From positions 3,243,501 to 3,307,500 of the forward strand of contig CATNEN010000041.1 of assembly GCA_950097015.1 (NCBI GenBank): a stretch of DNA of 64,000 bases, given 5' to 3'. The notes under the pieces are model-generated. The model did no database searches, was not told the origin of the DNA, and saw only the letters and a program-made list of their open reading frames with translations. The stretch is from Macrostomum hystrix (Eukaryota; Platyhelminthes; Macrostomidae). Of the stretch, positions 1 to 10,333 are shown piece by piece. Within the stretch, counting starts at the first letter, position 1. Every line of letters begins with the position of its first letter. A program made the translations under genes and the position numbers.

Positions 1-239
1 GCTCAGGAGTCAGCGAAATGTGCCGAATTTCCTCCTCGCTGGATGCGGGTCTAGTATCAACTAAATGATGTGCCATTTCCCGTAGCCCTCCGGCAATTAT
101 TAATGACTATTAATGCGTTTGCTGAGCAGGCGAAGAAGCTCTCAGAAGTAGTTGGCATTGTTGGGACCAGGATGGTCGCAAACTCGGCCGTTTTCTTGTG
201 CAGCCAAAATCACCAACAGCCTCACCCTCCCGATTCCAG

Positions 240-3200
240 GTGAGCTGCATCAAGTCCTCGCAGGCCCCGCAGTCGGAGCCGCCGCCGAAGTCCTTCCCGC
301 ACCTGACCGTCCGACTGAAGAAGATGCAGCAGGAAGAGGAGAGGAACGCGGAGATCGACCGGCAGAACCGGCTGCTCGTGGAGAGGTTGAGCGGCATCAT
401 CAGCAAGCCATCGCAGCGGCTGGACAACTGGAATCCGTACGAGTCCCAGCAGCTACAGATGTGAGTGTGAGAGCTTTGAGAACTGTGAGCAGCTGAGTAA
501 GGGTCCCAGCAGCTACAGATGTGAGTGTGAGAACTTTGAGAACTGTGAGCAGCTGAGCAGAGTTTCTCTCCCAAACTCGTCGCCGTGGACACTGAGCCTT
601 TGGAAATACTGTTCGTATGCGCTTTGGCTGGGACCGATAGTTGCTGGTTCATATGGACAATGGTAAGAATAGCATGCATGCATGCCCAGCTGACGGAAAT
701 TCTGCCTGACATTTCAGCGTGCAGAAGAACTCAGAGCGGCGACGGCGTCAGCGAGCGCTGATGCAGGACAACCAGATCATGTCCAGCCGTCTGCTGGGCA
801 TCAGGTCCAGCTATGACCACAACGAGTGGGTCAGTGAAACTTTCAGAGATGCCTTACTACTTCTTGCACGTATCACTGGGGTTTGATTTAGGAATTTTGC
901 TTTCCGCTCAGGAGAAAAACTACAGGCGGCATCAGCATATTAAGGAAATGCTGGACAGCACGACCAAGGACTACAGCTACAGCACTGGCGCCAGGAGGGC
1001 CGGTGGCACGGTTAGAATTCACATTGTTGATGTACGATTGATTACACTGACTCTGCTAGGCCCGTGACACTCACTCCCCATGGACTCTGCTAGGCCCGTG
1101 ACACTCACTCCCCATGGACTCTGCTAGGCCCGTGACACTCACTCCCCATCGACACTGCTTAGAGTCAGCCAGTAACATTCACTCCCCCTAGACACCCTGT
1201 TAAACGTCAGCCAGTGACACTCACTCCCCATCGACACTGCTTAGAGTCAGCCAGTGACACTCACTCCCCATGGACACTGCTAGGCCCGTGACACTCACTC
1301 CCCATTGACACTGCTTAGCGTCAGCCAGTGACACTCACTCCCCATCGACACTGCTTAGCGTCAGCCAGTGACACTCACTCCCCATCGACACTGCTTAGCG
1401 TCAGCCAGTGACACTCACTCCCCATCGATACTGCTTAGCGTCAGCCAGTGACACTCACTCCCCATCGACACTGCTTAGCGTCAGCCAGTGACACCATAAC
1501 TTACACCCGAATTCGCTGAAATTCAGGGCTCAGACTTGGACTCGGATCGGGTGGAGCACAGGGGTCGCAGGGTTCCGTCGCCGATGCCGTCATCGATGAG
1601 CTCAGTATCAGATGTAAGAAATGAAACGCATTTATACCATGAAAATTAAAACGGAAGCAAGGTGTGCAATTGAAACTTTCAAATCATTTGAACATTCAGC
1701 CTACTGAAACTCACTCAAAGCAGTGGAGGGCGAATACCAAGCCGGTGAGCACTCTTTCTTTTTAAGCATTGTTAAGACTCAAACGCAGGGTAATGAATGA
1801 GCATTGCATATTGCATTCCTGAGCAGGGCAAGCCGCGCCAGGGACTGCAGAATCTGTACGACAACGAGGCCCGGATGCTGATGAAGGTGTGCAACAAGAT
1901 TGGTGAGTCTGAGCTGGATGCTGATGAAGGTGTGCAACAAGATGGGTGAGTCTGAGCTGGATGCTGATGAAGGTGTGCAACAAGATGGGTGAGTCTGAGC
2001 TGGATGCTGATGAAGGTGTGCAACAAGATGGGTGAGTCTGAGCTGGATGCTGATGAAGGTGTGCAACAAGATGGGTGAGTCTGAGCTGGATGCTGATGAA
2101 GGTGTGCAACAAGATGGGTGAGTCTGAGCTGGATGCTGATGAAGGTGTGCAACAAGATGGTGAGTCTGAGCTGGATGCTGATGAAGGTGTGCAACAAGAT
2201 GGTGAGTCTAAACCAAGGACCACCATCTGAGCTGGTGTCACTCAACACTTGACACCAGTCAAGTCAAGTGGTGCCCTATTGCGAATATAAAAAAAGATTA
2301 ATATTAATAGAAAAAATCCCTAAAACACGGCACCCTGCAGTCCAGCCCAACGAGATACTTATCAAATGCCTGGTAAAGAAGCCGCCGAGGCAGCGACAGG
2401 CCATCCGGGTCCGATTCAGGGAGCTGTACGACCTGGTGAGTGCGCGGAGCCTTTGATAAGGTGTGCTCAGAGCTCAGAGCTCATTGACCTGGTGGGTTCG
2501 CGAAGCCTTTGATATGGTGTGCTCAGAGCTCAGAGAGACCTAGTCACAATGGCGTTACCCAGTAGCAGACATCAGTTTAGTGTCAGATGAAGCATTAAGC
2601 TGTTAGTTAATCTGTACCAAAGACATTGTGCCCACTTCTAAGATGCAGGCAAGGGCACCGCAGTCAGCTAACGCATGCTTTATTCGCCACCCTTGGCCAG
2701 GATCTGGAGAGCCAGCTGAAACAGTCCCTGGCCAAGGAGTACCGCGGCGTTGTCGAGGGCCTGCTGCACAACCCTTACCTGAAAGTCGTGACGGAGCTGC
2801 ACACCAATGTGAAGGCAAGCTGCAAACTGATGATGAGCTCATTGTATTGAACTGATTGCACAACAAGCGGAAGCCGCAAATTCCTGTTCATTGCAGGACA
2901 TCGACCCATTCGCTCTGCTGACTCGGTGCACGCAGTATGACAAAGCCTGCTTGAAAAACCTGCTGGACGTCTACAAAAAGCGTAAGAGGGGAACTCATGA
3001 GAGCATCATTGCCCTTGTCGATTTATACTACTCAGCTTTATGAGTAGTATGGTGTACAGCTAAACTTGATTGGAAGAATTTCACTCACATTCACTCACAT
3101 TCACTCACATTCACTCACATTCACTCACATTCTCTCACATTCACTCACATTCACTCACATTCACTCACATTCTCTCACATTTACTCACATTCACTCACAT

Positions 3201-4725
3201 TCACTCACATTCACTCACATTCACTCACATTCACTCACATTCACTCACATTCACTCACATTCACTCACATTCGCTCACATTCACTCACATTCTCTCACAT
3301 TCGCTCACATTCACTCACATTCACTCACATTCACTCACATTCACTCACATTCAATCACATTCACTCACATTCACTCACATTCACTCACATTCACTCACAT
3401 TCACTCACATTCACTCACATTCACTCACATTCACTCACATTCACTCACATTCAAATTCATTAAACTCAATCGATCCCATTGCAGACTACAGCTCCACACT
3501 GGACTCGGACGTGTCCGACTTTTTCGGCGACCCAGACACTCGCGAGCTGACCTCAGCCGCTCTGGCTGGCCTGCTGAGCCGCCGTCCCGTGACCTCAGCC
3601 GACCTCGATGACCTCAGCCAGGAGGCCGAACGGCCGTTCCAGCCAGAGGGGCGGCTTCTGCAGGGCTTGCGGACGCACGGCCCAGCGTACCTGGTCGAAC
3701 TCGAAGCTGCGGGCCTGGCACCGCGGGCACTCGATGGGGTCGAAGTAGGTGGAGGAGCTGGCGCAGTCTACCGGCACCTGCTGGAACTGACAAACAAGCG
3801 ACCGCAGGTGGAGGCTATCACCAACGGGCTAGAGGCGCTGATGACAGGCGACCTGCGCGAGCTCATTCACCTGCTCCAGCTACTCGGCGAGGTGAGGTGC
3901 TGGGCAGGGGTCACTGGCAGGAGGGTTGGAATTGGGGCTTCTGCCAGTTGGTGAGATGCTGGGCAGGGGTCACTGGTAGGAGGGTTGGAATTGGGGCTTC
4001 TGCCAGTTGGTGAGGTGCTGGGCAGGGGTCACTGGTAGGAGGGTTGGAATTGGGGCTTCTGCCAGTTGGTGAGATGCTGGGCAGGGGTCACTGGTAGGAG
4101 GGTTGGAATTGGGGCTTCTGCCAGTTGGTGAGGTGCTGGGCAGGGGTCACTGGTAGGAGGGTTGGAATTGGGGCTTCAGCCAGTTGGTGAGGTGCTGGGC
4201 AGGGGTCACTGGTAGGAGGGTTGGAATTGGGGCTTCTGCCAGTTGGTGAGATGCTGGGCAGGGGTCACTGGTAGGAGGGTTGGAATTGGGGCTTCTGCCA
4301 GTTGGTGAGGTGCTGGGCAGGGGTCACTGGTAGGAGGGTTGGAATTGGGGCTTCAGCCAGTTGGTGAGGTGCTGGGCAGGGGTCACTGGTAGGAGGGTTG
4401 GAAGTGGGGCTTCAGCCAGTTGGTGAGGTGCTGGGCAGGGGTCACTGGTAGGAGGGTTGGAAGTGGGGCTTCAGCCAGTTGGTGAGGTGCTGGGCAGGGG
4501 TCACTGGTAGGAGGGTTGAAGCAATGTTACATAAAAAGCATATGCTTCTTCTACAACTGCTACTGCCGCCACCTGCAGTCCCCATCCGTGCTGTCGGAGG
4601 TGAGCTACCAGGTGGAGAAGTCCCGTTCCGTAAGCCTCCGTGAGCTACTCTCGGCCCGCTGCCCAGGAGACACCGGGCCAGTCGTGAGCGCGCTGCTCCC
4701 CGCGAACTCACGCAGGGCCTCCTGA
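240..4725 (+). CDS. CFAP97D/hemingway-like domain fused to divergent annexin repeats (5' end not determined)
   Basis: Eleven exons chain in phase: 240-460, 718-829, 912-1010, 1527-1613, 1724-1744, 1827-1902, 2341-2435, 2701-2814, 2897-2981, 3485-3891, 4579-4725 (1464 nt, 487 codons plus stop). Exons 1-3 resemble CFAP97D/hemingway proteins, a sperm-axoneme family: IDRQNRLLVERLSGI, RLDNWNPYE, a basic RRRRQR stretch, SYDHNEW and NYRRHQHIKEMLDS. Exon 6 onward gives an annexin repeat (DNEARMLMKVCNKIG, PRQRQAIRVRFRELYDL, DLESQLKQSLAKEY) and a second one (CLKNLLDVYKK, YSSTLDSDVSDFF). Third and fourth repeats are weaker. The canonical GxGT calcium loop is replaced by IGVQPN, so calcium binding is doubtful. 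The intron at 2815 has a GC donor. Exon 1 opens at an acceptor and no ATG is certain, so upstream exons probably exist. The function is not known; a ciliary or sperm membrane-linked role is inference. Confidence 0.75.
441..563. repeat. two-copy 60-bp duplication of an exon-intron junction
   Basis: The end of the 240-460 exon with its donor (CAGCTACAGAT then GTGAGTGTGA) is repeated 60 bp downstream at 511-530, followed by the same intron sequence in both copies (aactgtgagcagctgag). The second donor is a decoy inside the intron. Confidence 0.85.
1059..1495. repeat. 40-bp minisatellite, about 11 copies, degenerate at its left end
   Basis: The unit contains CACTCACTCCCCATCGACAC and TGCTTAGCGTCAGCCAGTGA. 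It fills most of the intron between the exons ending at 1010 and starting at 1527. The right half is homogeneous. The left half carries a shorter variant (TGCTAGGCCCGTGACA). Confidence 0.9.
1869..2210. repeat. 43-bp minisatellite made of exon end plus splice donor, about 8 copies
   Basis: The unit (GATGCTGATGAAGGTGTGC, AACAAGATGGGTGAGTCTGA) copies the last 30 or so bases of the 1827-1902 exon together with its GTGAGT donor. Only the first copy keeps the annexin reading frame and its correct join to the exon at 2341. The others lie in the intron as decoy donors. Confidence 0.9.
3077..3453. repeat. 10-bp tandem repeat TCACTCACAT, about 37 copies
   Basis: Nearly pure repetition of TCACTCACAT with a few point variants (TCTCTCACAT, TCGCTCACAT). 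It fills the intron between the exons ending at 2981 and starting at 3485. Long open frames across it (SHSLTFTHIH type) are a by-product of the repeat. Confidence 0.95.
3892..4518. repeat. 59-bp minisatellite starting exactly at a splice donor, about 10.5 copies
   Basis: The first unit begins at the donor of the 3485-3891 exon (GTGAGGTGCTGGGCAGGGG) and each later unit begins with the same GTGAGG/GTGAGA donor-like sequence. Homogeneity is high. Variants are GGAATTGG versus GGAAGTGG and TTCTGCC versus TTCAGCC. Confidence 0.92.
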
Positions 4726-4814
4726 TGGAGCTGAGCCTCTGGAAGCGATGAACAAAAATGCGTTGGGATAATTTTATCAAAAACTTGCGACCTGTTTCCT
4801 TCTTTTTCCTTCTT

Positions 4815-5131
4815 AGTCCTACGCCTTTGTCTGTCTGTGTCCTACTGACTCCCACATATGGCTGTCCCCGCTTAGTCCTACGCCTTTGTCTGTCTGTGTC
4901 CTACTGACTCCCACATATGGCTGTCCCCGCTTAGTCCTACGCCTTTGTCTGTCTGTGTCCTACTGACTCCCACATATGGCTGTCCCCGCTTAGTTCTACG
5001 CCTTTGTCTGTCTGTGTCCTACTGACTCCCACATATGGCTGTCCCCGCTTAGTTCTACGCCTTTGTCTGTCTGTGTCCTACTGACTCCCACATATGGCTG
5101 TCCCCGCTTAGTTCTACGCCTTTGTCTGTCT
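4815..5131. repeat. 59-bp minisatellite in the 3' flank of the annexin-like gene, about 5 copies
   Basis: The unit includes CCTACGCCTTTGTCTGTCTG and CCCACATATGGCTGTCCCCG. It starts 90 bp after the stop at 4725, so it may lie in the 3' UTR. Copies are near-identical. The stretch from 5132 to 5540 that follows holds no recognisable feature. Confidence 0.9.
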
Positions 5132-5541
5132 GCTTTCGTCCACCTATTCAGAAAGTCTTTGAATATCTTTGCGGTGCGACAACAGAAATTTAGGAGGAAA
5201 ATTTCTAAATTAAATTAGATTTTTCCTCCGCTATACTCGACAAAGATGCACTTGACAAGCTGTGCATTTAGCTCTGCTGCGCAATGCAGTGATGCTATCC
5301 ACAAAAGTCCCAATTGTAAGGCCGAGGCTGCAGCCATAGCAGTTGGTAACAAGGGAAATGTTTGCTAAAGCTCTGGCTGCCAGGTGCGGCTTGTAGGTTA
5401 ATGCGGTTTCCAGTTGCTGTGTCAGTGGCCTGTCACCTGGCCTGAGAGAATGGAATCAAGAATACTTTTTGCTTTTTTAATAATTGGCATGAGATCTGGC
5501 TTCATATTTGGCATTCTGTTGTGGGAAACTGTTCACTGTGA

Positions 5542-6018
5542 ACATGCAGGGATACTGAGGACTGTGAACATGGGATACTGAGGACTGTGAACATGGGACA
5601 CTGGGGACTGTGAACATGGGATACTGAGGACTGTGAACATGGGACACTGGGGACTGTGAACATGGGACACTGAGGACTGTAAACATGGGATACTGAGGAC
5701 TGTGAACATGGGATAGTGGGGACTGTGAACATGGGACACTGAGGACTGTGAACATGGGACACTGGGGGCTGTGAACATGGGATACTGAGGACTGTTAACA
5801 TAGGATAGTGGGGACTGTGAACATGGGACACTGGGGACTGTGAACATGGGATAGTGGGGACTGTGAACATGGGACACTGAGGACTGTAAACATGGGATAC
5901 TGAGGACTGTGAACATGGGATAGTGGGGACTGTGAACATGGGACACTGAGGACTGTGAACATGGGACACTGGGGGCTGTGAACATGGGATAGTGGGGACT
6001 GTGAACATGGGACACTGA
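5542..6018. repeat. 23-bp minisatellite, about 20 copies
   Basis: The unit is CATGGGATACTGAGGACTGT plus GAA, with variants GACACTGAGG, GACACTGGGG and GATAGTGGGG mixed along the array. It is intergenic, with no relation to an exon seen. Confidence 0.92.
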
Positions 6019-6029
6019 GACTCGTGCAT

Positions 6030-7410
6030 TGCCTGTCAGTCAGCAGTCGTCCGCAAGCAGCTTTCTCCGTATTTGCTTAGCGAAGGTTGCAAGCCTATGT
6101 GGGCGCTGCAATTTCTTATTTAATGCAGTTTACTTGAAGCTGCTGTATTCATGTGCTCCCAGTCCGTCGAGGCACTGCGGGCCGCGCGCTGACAGCCAAG
6201 CAAACTTCGGGCGCCCTGGGACACAGGTTCGCGCCTCAGTGCACGCTGGCCACGGCTGGGTGATTTTGATGCGTTACTAAGCAAGCGGACGCTGACGGGT
6301 GCCCGGTCCGTCTGAGTTCCCTGTCTCTCCATTGGGAATCGAGTCCCTTCAGCAGATCAGTTTCTGCCTAAAACTTCAGCCCGGAATCCCCGATGCCGGA
6401 TGGAAGTACTCATGGCAGGGCAGGGCTAAACTATTTCAACTTACTGAAATATCTATGAGCTGCAATGACAGCACATCGCACGCAAATAAAAATGCTCGCG
6501 CTGAGTTTGCGCCACTGTCATCGGTGCTGTCGGATCTCTGCAGCCGCAATTTAATGCACGGAGCTGCTTCAAGAGGCAAAGTAGCCGCATTCCTTTACAA
6601 ACACCCTGCAAATGGGGATGCAGGATTATGCAGGATAGACATGCCCACTCCTGAGCTGTGCTCACATGAGTTCCCTTTCACAAACTTGAAGAACAAGAAG
6701 GACAGAGCCAATCATGACCCTTTTCCGATTTTGGTCAAGGACAGCGACGGAGATGGGTGGGTAAGCCAAATGTGTATTTATACTGGAGCGCAGTGCGTGA
6801 CCGACCGAAAGTAAAGCAGAAGGTACAACATTGAGTAATTGCTTCAGGAAAAAGAATAACATTTAGTGTCCAAAGTCTACTGTCCCTTGCTCTCAAATGG
6901 CTATTAGGAGGCCTAAAGTTAGCAGAAAATAGCGTGACTACACCACATACTATATACTCCTACAATAACTAACACACTGTAACAAAATTTTGCAGAAATT
7001 TACAAAAATCCAAAACAATAGCAGTCAGCTCATGCAGAAGGGGTTCAGGGCTTGATTTGAATGGCGCAGATTAGCATGGTAGTGCAACAGAAGGAAACTG
7101 CAGAGTGATAATTCGACTGCGTTTATGGGATTTCGAAAGGGAAGCGGGACGCCTCGACACACAGGTCATGCTACATGTCCCGCATTGCCCGAGTCAGTCC
7201 CAGAATGAACAGGTGCAAACAGCAGGTCTGGTGCAACGATTTGAAAAGATTCCAACGAGTCTGAATTGCCACCAGTTTGTGGGCTCAGCCGAGACGAAGT
7301 CAACAGTGGGAACTGCATCGATACACATCAAAGATCGTACAGAGCATTTCAGACTTGTGGAGAACTTGGGATCAACAACAGTAAAGCAAGTACTGTGAGC
7401 TCCTCGCTGG
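6030..7410. other. intergenic region, no recognised gene
   Basis: There is a 171-codon open frame at 6299-6814 (+), but I recognise no domain, no splice structure and no family, so it is not called. The stretch lies between the 3' ends of two convergent genes. Confidence 0.5.
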
Positions 7411-10333
7411 CTACTTGGCCTCGGCCTGAGGCGAGTCGATTTTGACCACCAACACGAGGTAGTAGAGCCAATAGAAGCAGTTGTACAGCAGGAAGCAGGC
7501 CGGGAACAGGAAGCGGCTGTACGCATCGATGTCCGAGTCCGGCGCCGGCACGGGAGATGGCGGACTGCCGCCCTTGGCGACACCGCCGCCGACGCCGCCC
7601 TCCTCAACACTGACGGCCAGGAGATCCTCGAGCTCCTCTGGGAAGCCGGGGTAGCCATGGCCGCCGCCGAGGTGGCCGCAGGGCAGGCCGGGCGGAGGTC
7701 CGCGGATTACGGCGAGGCGCTGCAGCTCGGAGCGGACCACATTGCGGATCTCCTGCTGCCAGCTCTCCATCTTGGTGCGCCTGGCGCGGAATGAGGCAAC
7801 CGCAAACTCGATCAGGGCACCGATGACAAACATGATGCTGGCGATGATCCAGATGTCGATGGCCTTGATGTAGGCCACTCTGTGGGAGTTGGAGGGATGG
7901 AATTCAGAACAGAGTTTTGAACAATATTGAAGACCATTGCAAATGCACTGGCAGCCGAACGAAAATCTTCACTGGCAAATGGCGAAGCGGGGCAGAAGCG
8001 CCAAAACCCCTGCGATTTCGTCTTAAACAGACTCCCCGTAGCTGCAGTTTCGCAGCTTAGCAACTCCCCCGGCCAGGAGTTGGGAACTGCAGACAGCGGA
8101 GAAGGGAGGCCGACGGAAAGTGGCGGGCACGGCGGGTTGGCCGGAGCTCCGCCGGCACAGCCTTACTCCTCCCCAGTAAGTCAGGGTCTGTTGGCAAAGG
8201 TCTCGGTGGCATGCTCAATACTCCGCAGCGGGCAGTCCACAATCCCAACTGTGGGATCTGCGCCCAGCCCAGCTGCGTGAGGGGTTGCGGGGCTGGCTGG
8301 GCTCGGCTCCAGTGGCGACGGGATTAGGATGGCCGGATTAGCGCAGGGCGCTGGCAGCCTCCATTAACCCGGGCCGCGAAATTCGCCAATTCGTGCCGTG
8401 GCCGAGGAAATTGGCAGTTTTAAAGAGCCTGTTAATCAGGCGGCCGATCGAGGCAACCAGCCCGCCCAGCGCTAATGAGATGGCCTGCCCGGCTCCCTGC
8501 TGCCGCCTGTGCCAGCTTTGATCTCGTCTTCCACGGCCCGCTGAACCTCTCCACTGAAGTGGCATTTTAGTAAAATAATTTATTTTTAGCACTCCATCTG
8601 CTGCTCTTTTACTTTAAAGTTTGCTTGGCCAGGTGGAAATCAGTACGACTCAATTCAGAGCCATGTGGAACAGGTAAATCTGTTTTTTTCAGAGTGAAGA
8701 ATGCCGAGCCACAACCACAACATGAGTAGTAGTGATGGTTCTCATATCCCAACTGCACAATTCGAAGGTTTAGAGTTAATTCATGCTCATAGTGCAGGTC
8801 CTTAGAAATAGATGAACTCCTCACTGTGGAAGCCTGGGTGCGTGAGCATCTGCATGCCCTACCTGGGAAGGTTGGCCATCACTGTGGAAGCCTGGGTGCG
8901 TGAGCATTTGCATGCCCTACCTGGGAAGGTTGGCCATCACGGTGGAGGCCTGGGTGTGTGAGCATCTGCATGCCCTACCTGGGAAGGTTGGCCATCACGG
9001 TGGAGGCCTGGGTGTGTGAGCATCTGCATGCCCTACCTGGGAAGGTTGGCCATCACGGTGGAGGCCTGGGTGTGTGAGCATCTGCATGCCCTACCTGGGA
9101 AGGTTGGCCATCACGGTAAAGGCCTGGGTGTGTGAGCATCTGCATGCCCTACCTGGGAAGGTTGGCCATCACGGTGGAGGCCTGGGTGTGTGAGCATCTG
9201 CATGTCCTACCTGGGAAGGTTGGCCATCACGGTGGAGGCCTGGGTGTGTGAGCATCTGCATGCCCTACCTGGGAAGGTTGGCCATCACGGTGGAGGCCTG
9301 GGTGTGTGAGCATCTGCATGCCCTACCTGGGAAGGTTGGCCATCACGGTGGAGGCCTGGGTGAGGATACCCAGCAGCGTGAGGAGGCCTAGAGTAACCCT
9401 GGCGGGCACAGCCTCGATATTGACCCAGAAGCTGAGCCAGCTGACAGCGATGATGAGGATGGCGGGAATGTAGGTGCCAGCCAGGTAGCTGCTGAGTTGT
9501 CGCTCCAGTTTGAAGATGGCCTTCAGGCAAGCGTAGCTGCCTGTGCTGGTGGCGCTGCCCTGAGTACAGTCCTCAACCGTGACGAACGCAGGCGTGTTGA
9601 ACTCGGAGATCTGCATGGAGTGGTCCAGCTCCACCGCTTCTTTAGAGCCGTCCCGCTTCCACTTAAACAACAGGTTTCTTGTTGTGTAGCCGTAGCTGCC
9701 AATGTTCACGAAGCAGGTCTGTGTGTCCATTGGGAACGTCTGCAGTTGCATCTGACAGGAGAACTTCATGGTCACTTTCTGAGAGTACAGGATCTGACCG
9801 TCCGGCTCAACCCTGATTAAGTAGTTTGGTTGCGTCATTGCGTGCAGATAGCCTTCCTTGCCGTTGCGAAAGAAGAGATCTGGGAGCCACAGGTGCTCTT
9901 TTTTTGCAGGAATCGCGATGGACTCGTTGTAGAAGCCGAAGTCTTTGTGCTGATCCCAGCGAAGCCGAGTGTCCTTCCAGAACTGGCGCAGGTACATGTC
10001 AAGTGTGAACTCCATGTTGATGACGTCCACCTTGTTGATGCTGAGGATCTTCATGTTCACGTCCACTTCTGTGGATGGCTGGACTGGCTTTCTGGAACCG
10101 GAGACGTCCTGGACAGGCGTCACTGGTCGTCCGTCCGCGTGTGGCGGCATCTCCACGGGTCTCTGGTGCTTGTTATAGCCTCGGAAAATTGCCTCTACGA
10201 TGCGGTCCACAATGTTGGTGTAATTCGGCCGCGTCACCGCATAACCCAGCGTGGTCGAGGCGTCTTCTGCCGCAGAGACCGCCGCGGCCGCAGCCGCGAG
10301 CAGAGCGTAGAGCAGCCGGCACCGCAAGCGCAT
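7411..10333 (-). CDS. Cys-loop ligand-gated chloride channel subunit, GluCl/glycine-receptor-like (isoform or gene A)
   Basis: Two exons on the minus strand, 10333-9327 and 7879-7411, join in phase (AG plus A gives Arg; LPR then VAYIKAIDIW) into 491 residues. An Ala-rich signal peptide is followed by the ligand-binding domain with the Cys-loop C193-C207 (CQMQLQTFPMDTQTC) and a second cysteine pair in loop C (DCTQGSATSTGSYACL), as in GluCl and glycine receptors. TM1 contains GTYIPAILIIAVSWLSFW. The pore helix starts P310-A-R-V, the anion-selectivity signature, with 2' Thr, 6' Leu and 9' Leu. Exon 2 codes TM3, a Gly/Pro-rich cytoplasmic loop and TM4 (FLLYNCFYWLYYLVLVV). It should sit in the plasma membrane as one subunit of a pentamer. 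The ligand cannot be settled; glutamate or glycine are the likely candidates. Confidence 0.9.
8822..9360. repeat. 58-bp minisatellite made of receptor exon end plus splice donor, about 9 copies
   Basis: On the minus strand each unit repeats the last 35 or so bases of receptor exon 1 (ACCCAGGCCTCCACCGTGAT, GGCCAACCTTCCCAG) followed by GTAGGG and intron sequence. The true donor is the copy at 9326. About eight decoy donors follow in the intron. The most distal copies (8822-8940) have diverged most. Confidence 0.92.

Noticed and set aside
3595-3777. Minus-strand frame with CPRC and aromatic residues, protein-like in look
   Set aside because: It overlaps the annexin-like exon 3485-3891, which is in phase with ten others. 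No family match is evident.
6299-6814. 171-codon plus-strand frame
   Set aside because: No domain, no homology recognised and no codon pattern clearly different from background, so it is not called a gene.
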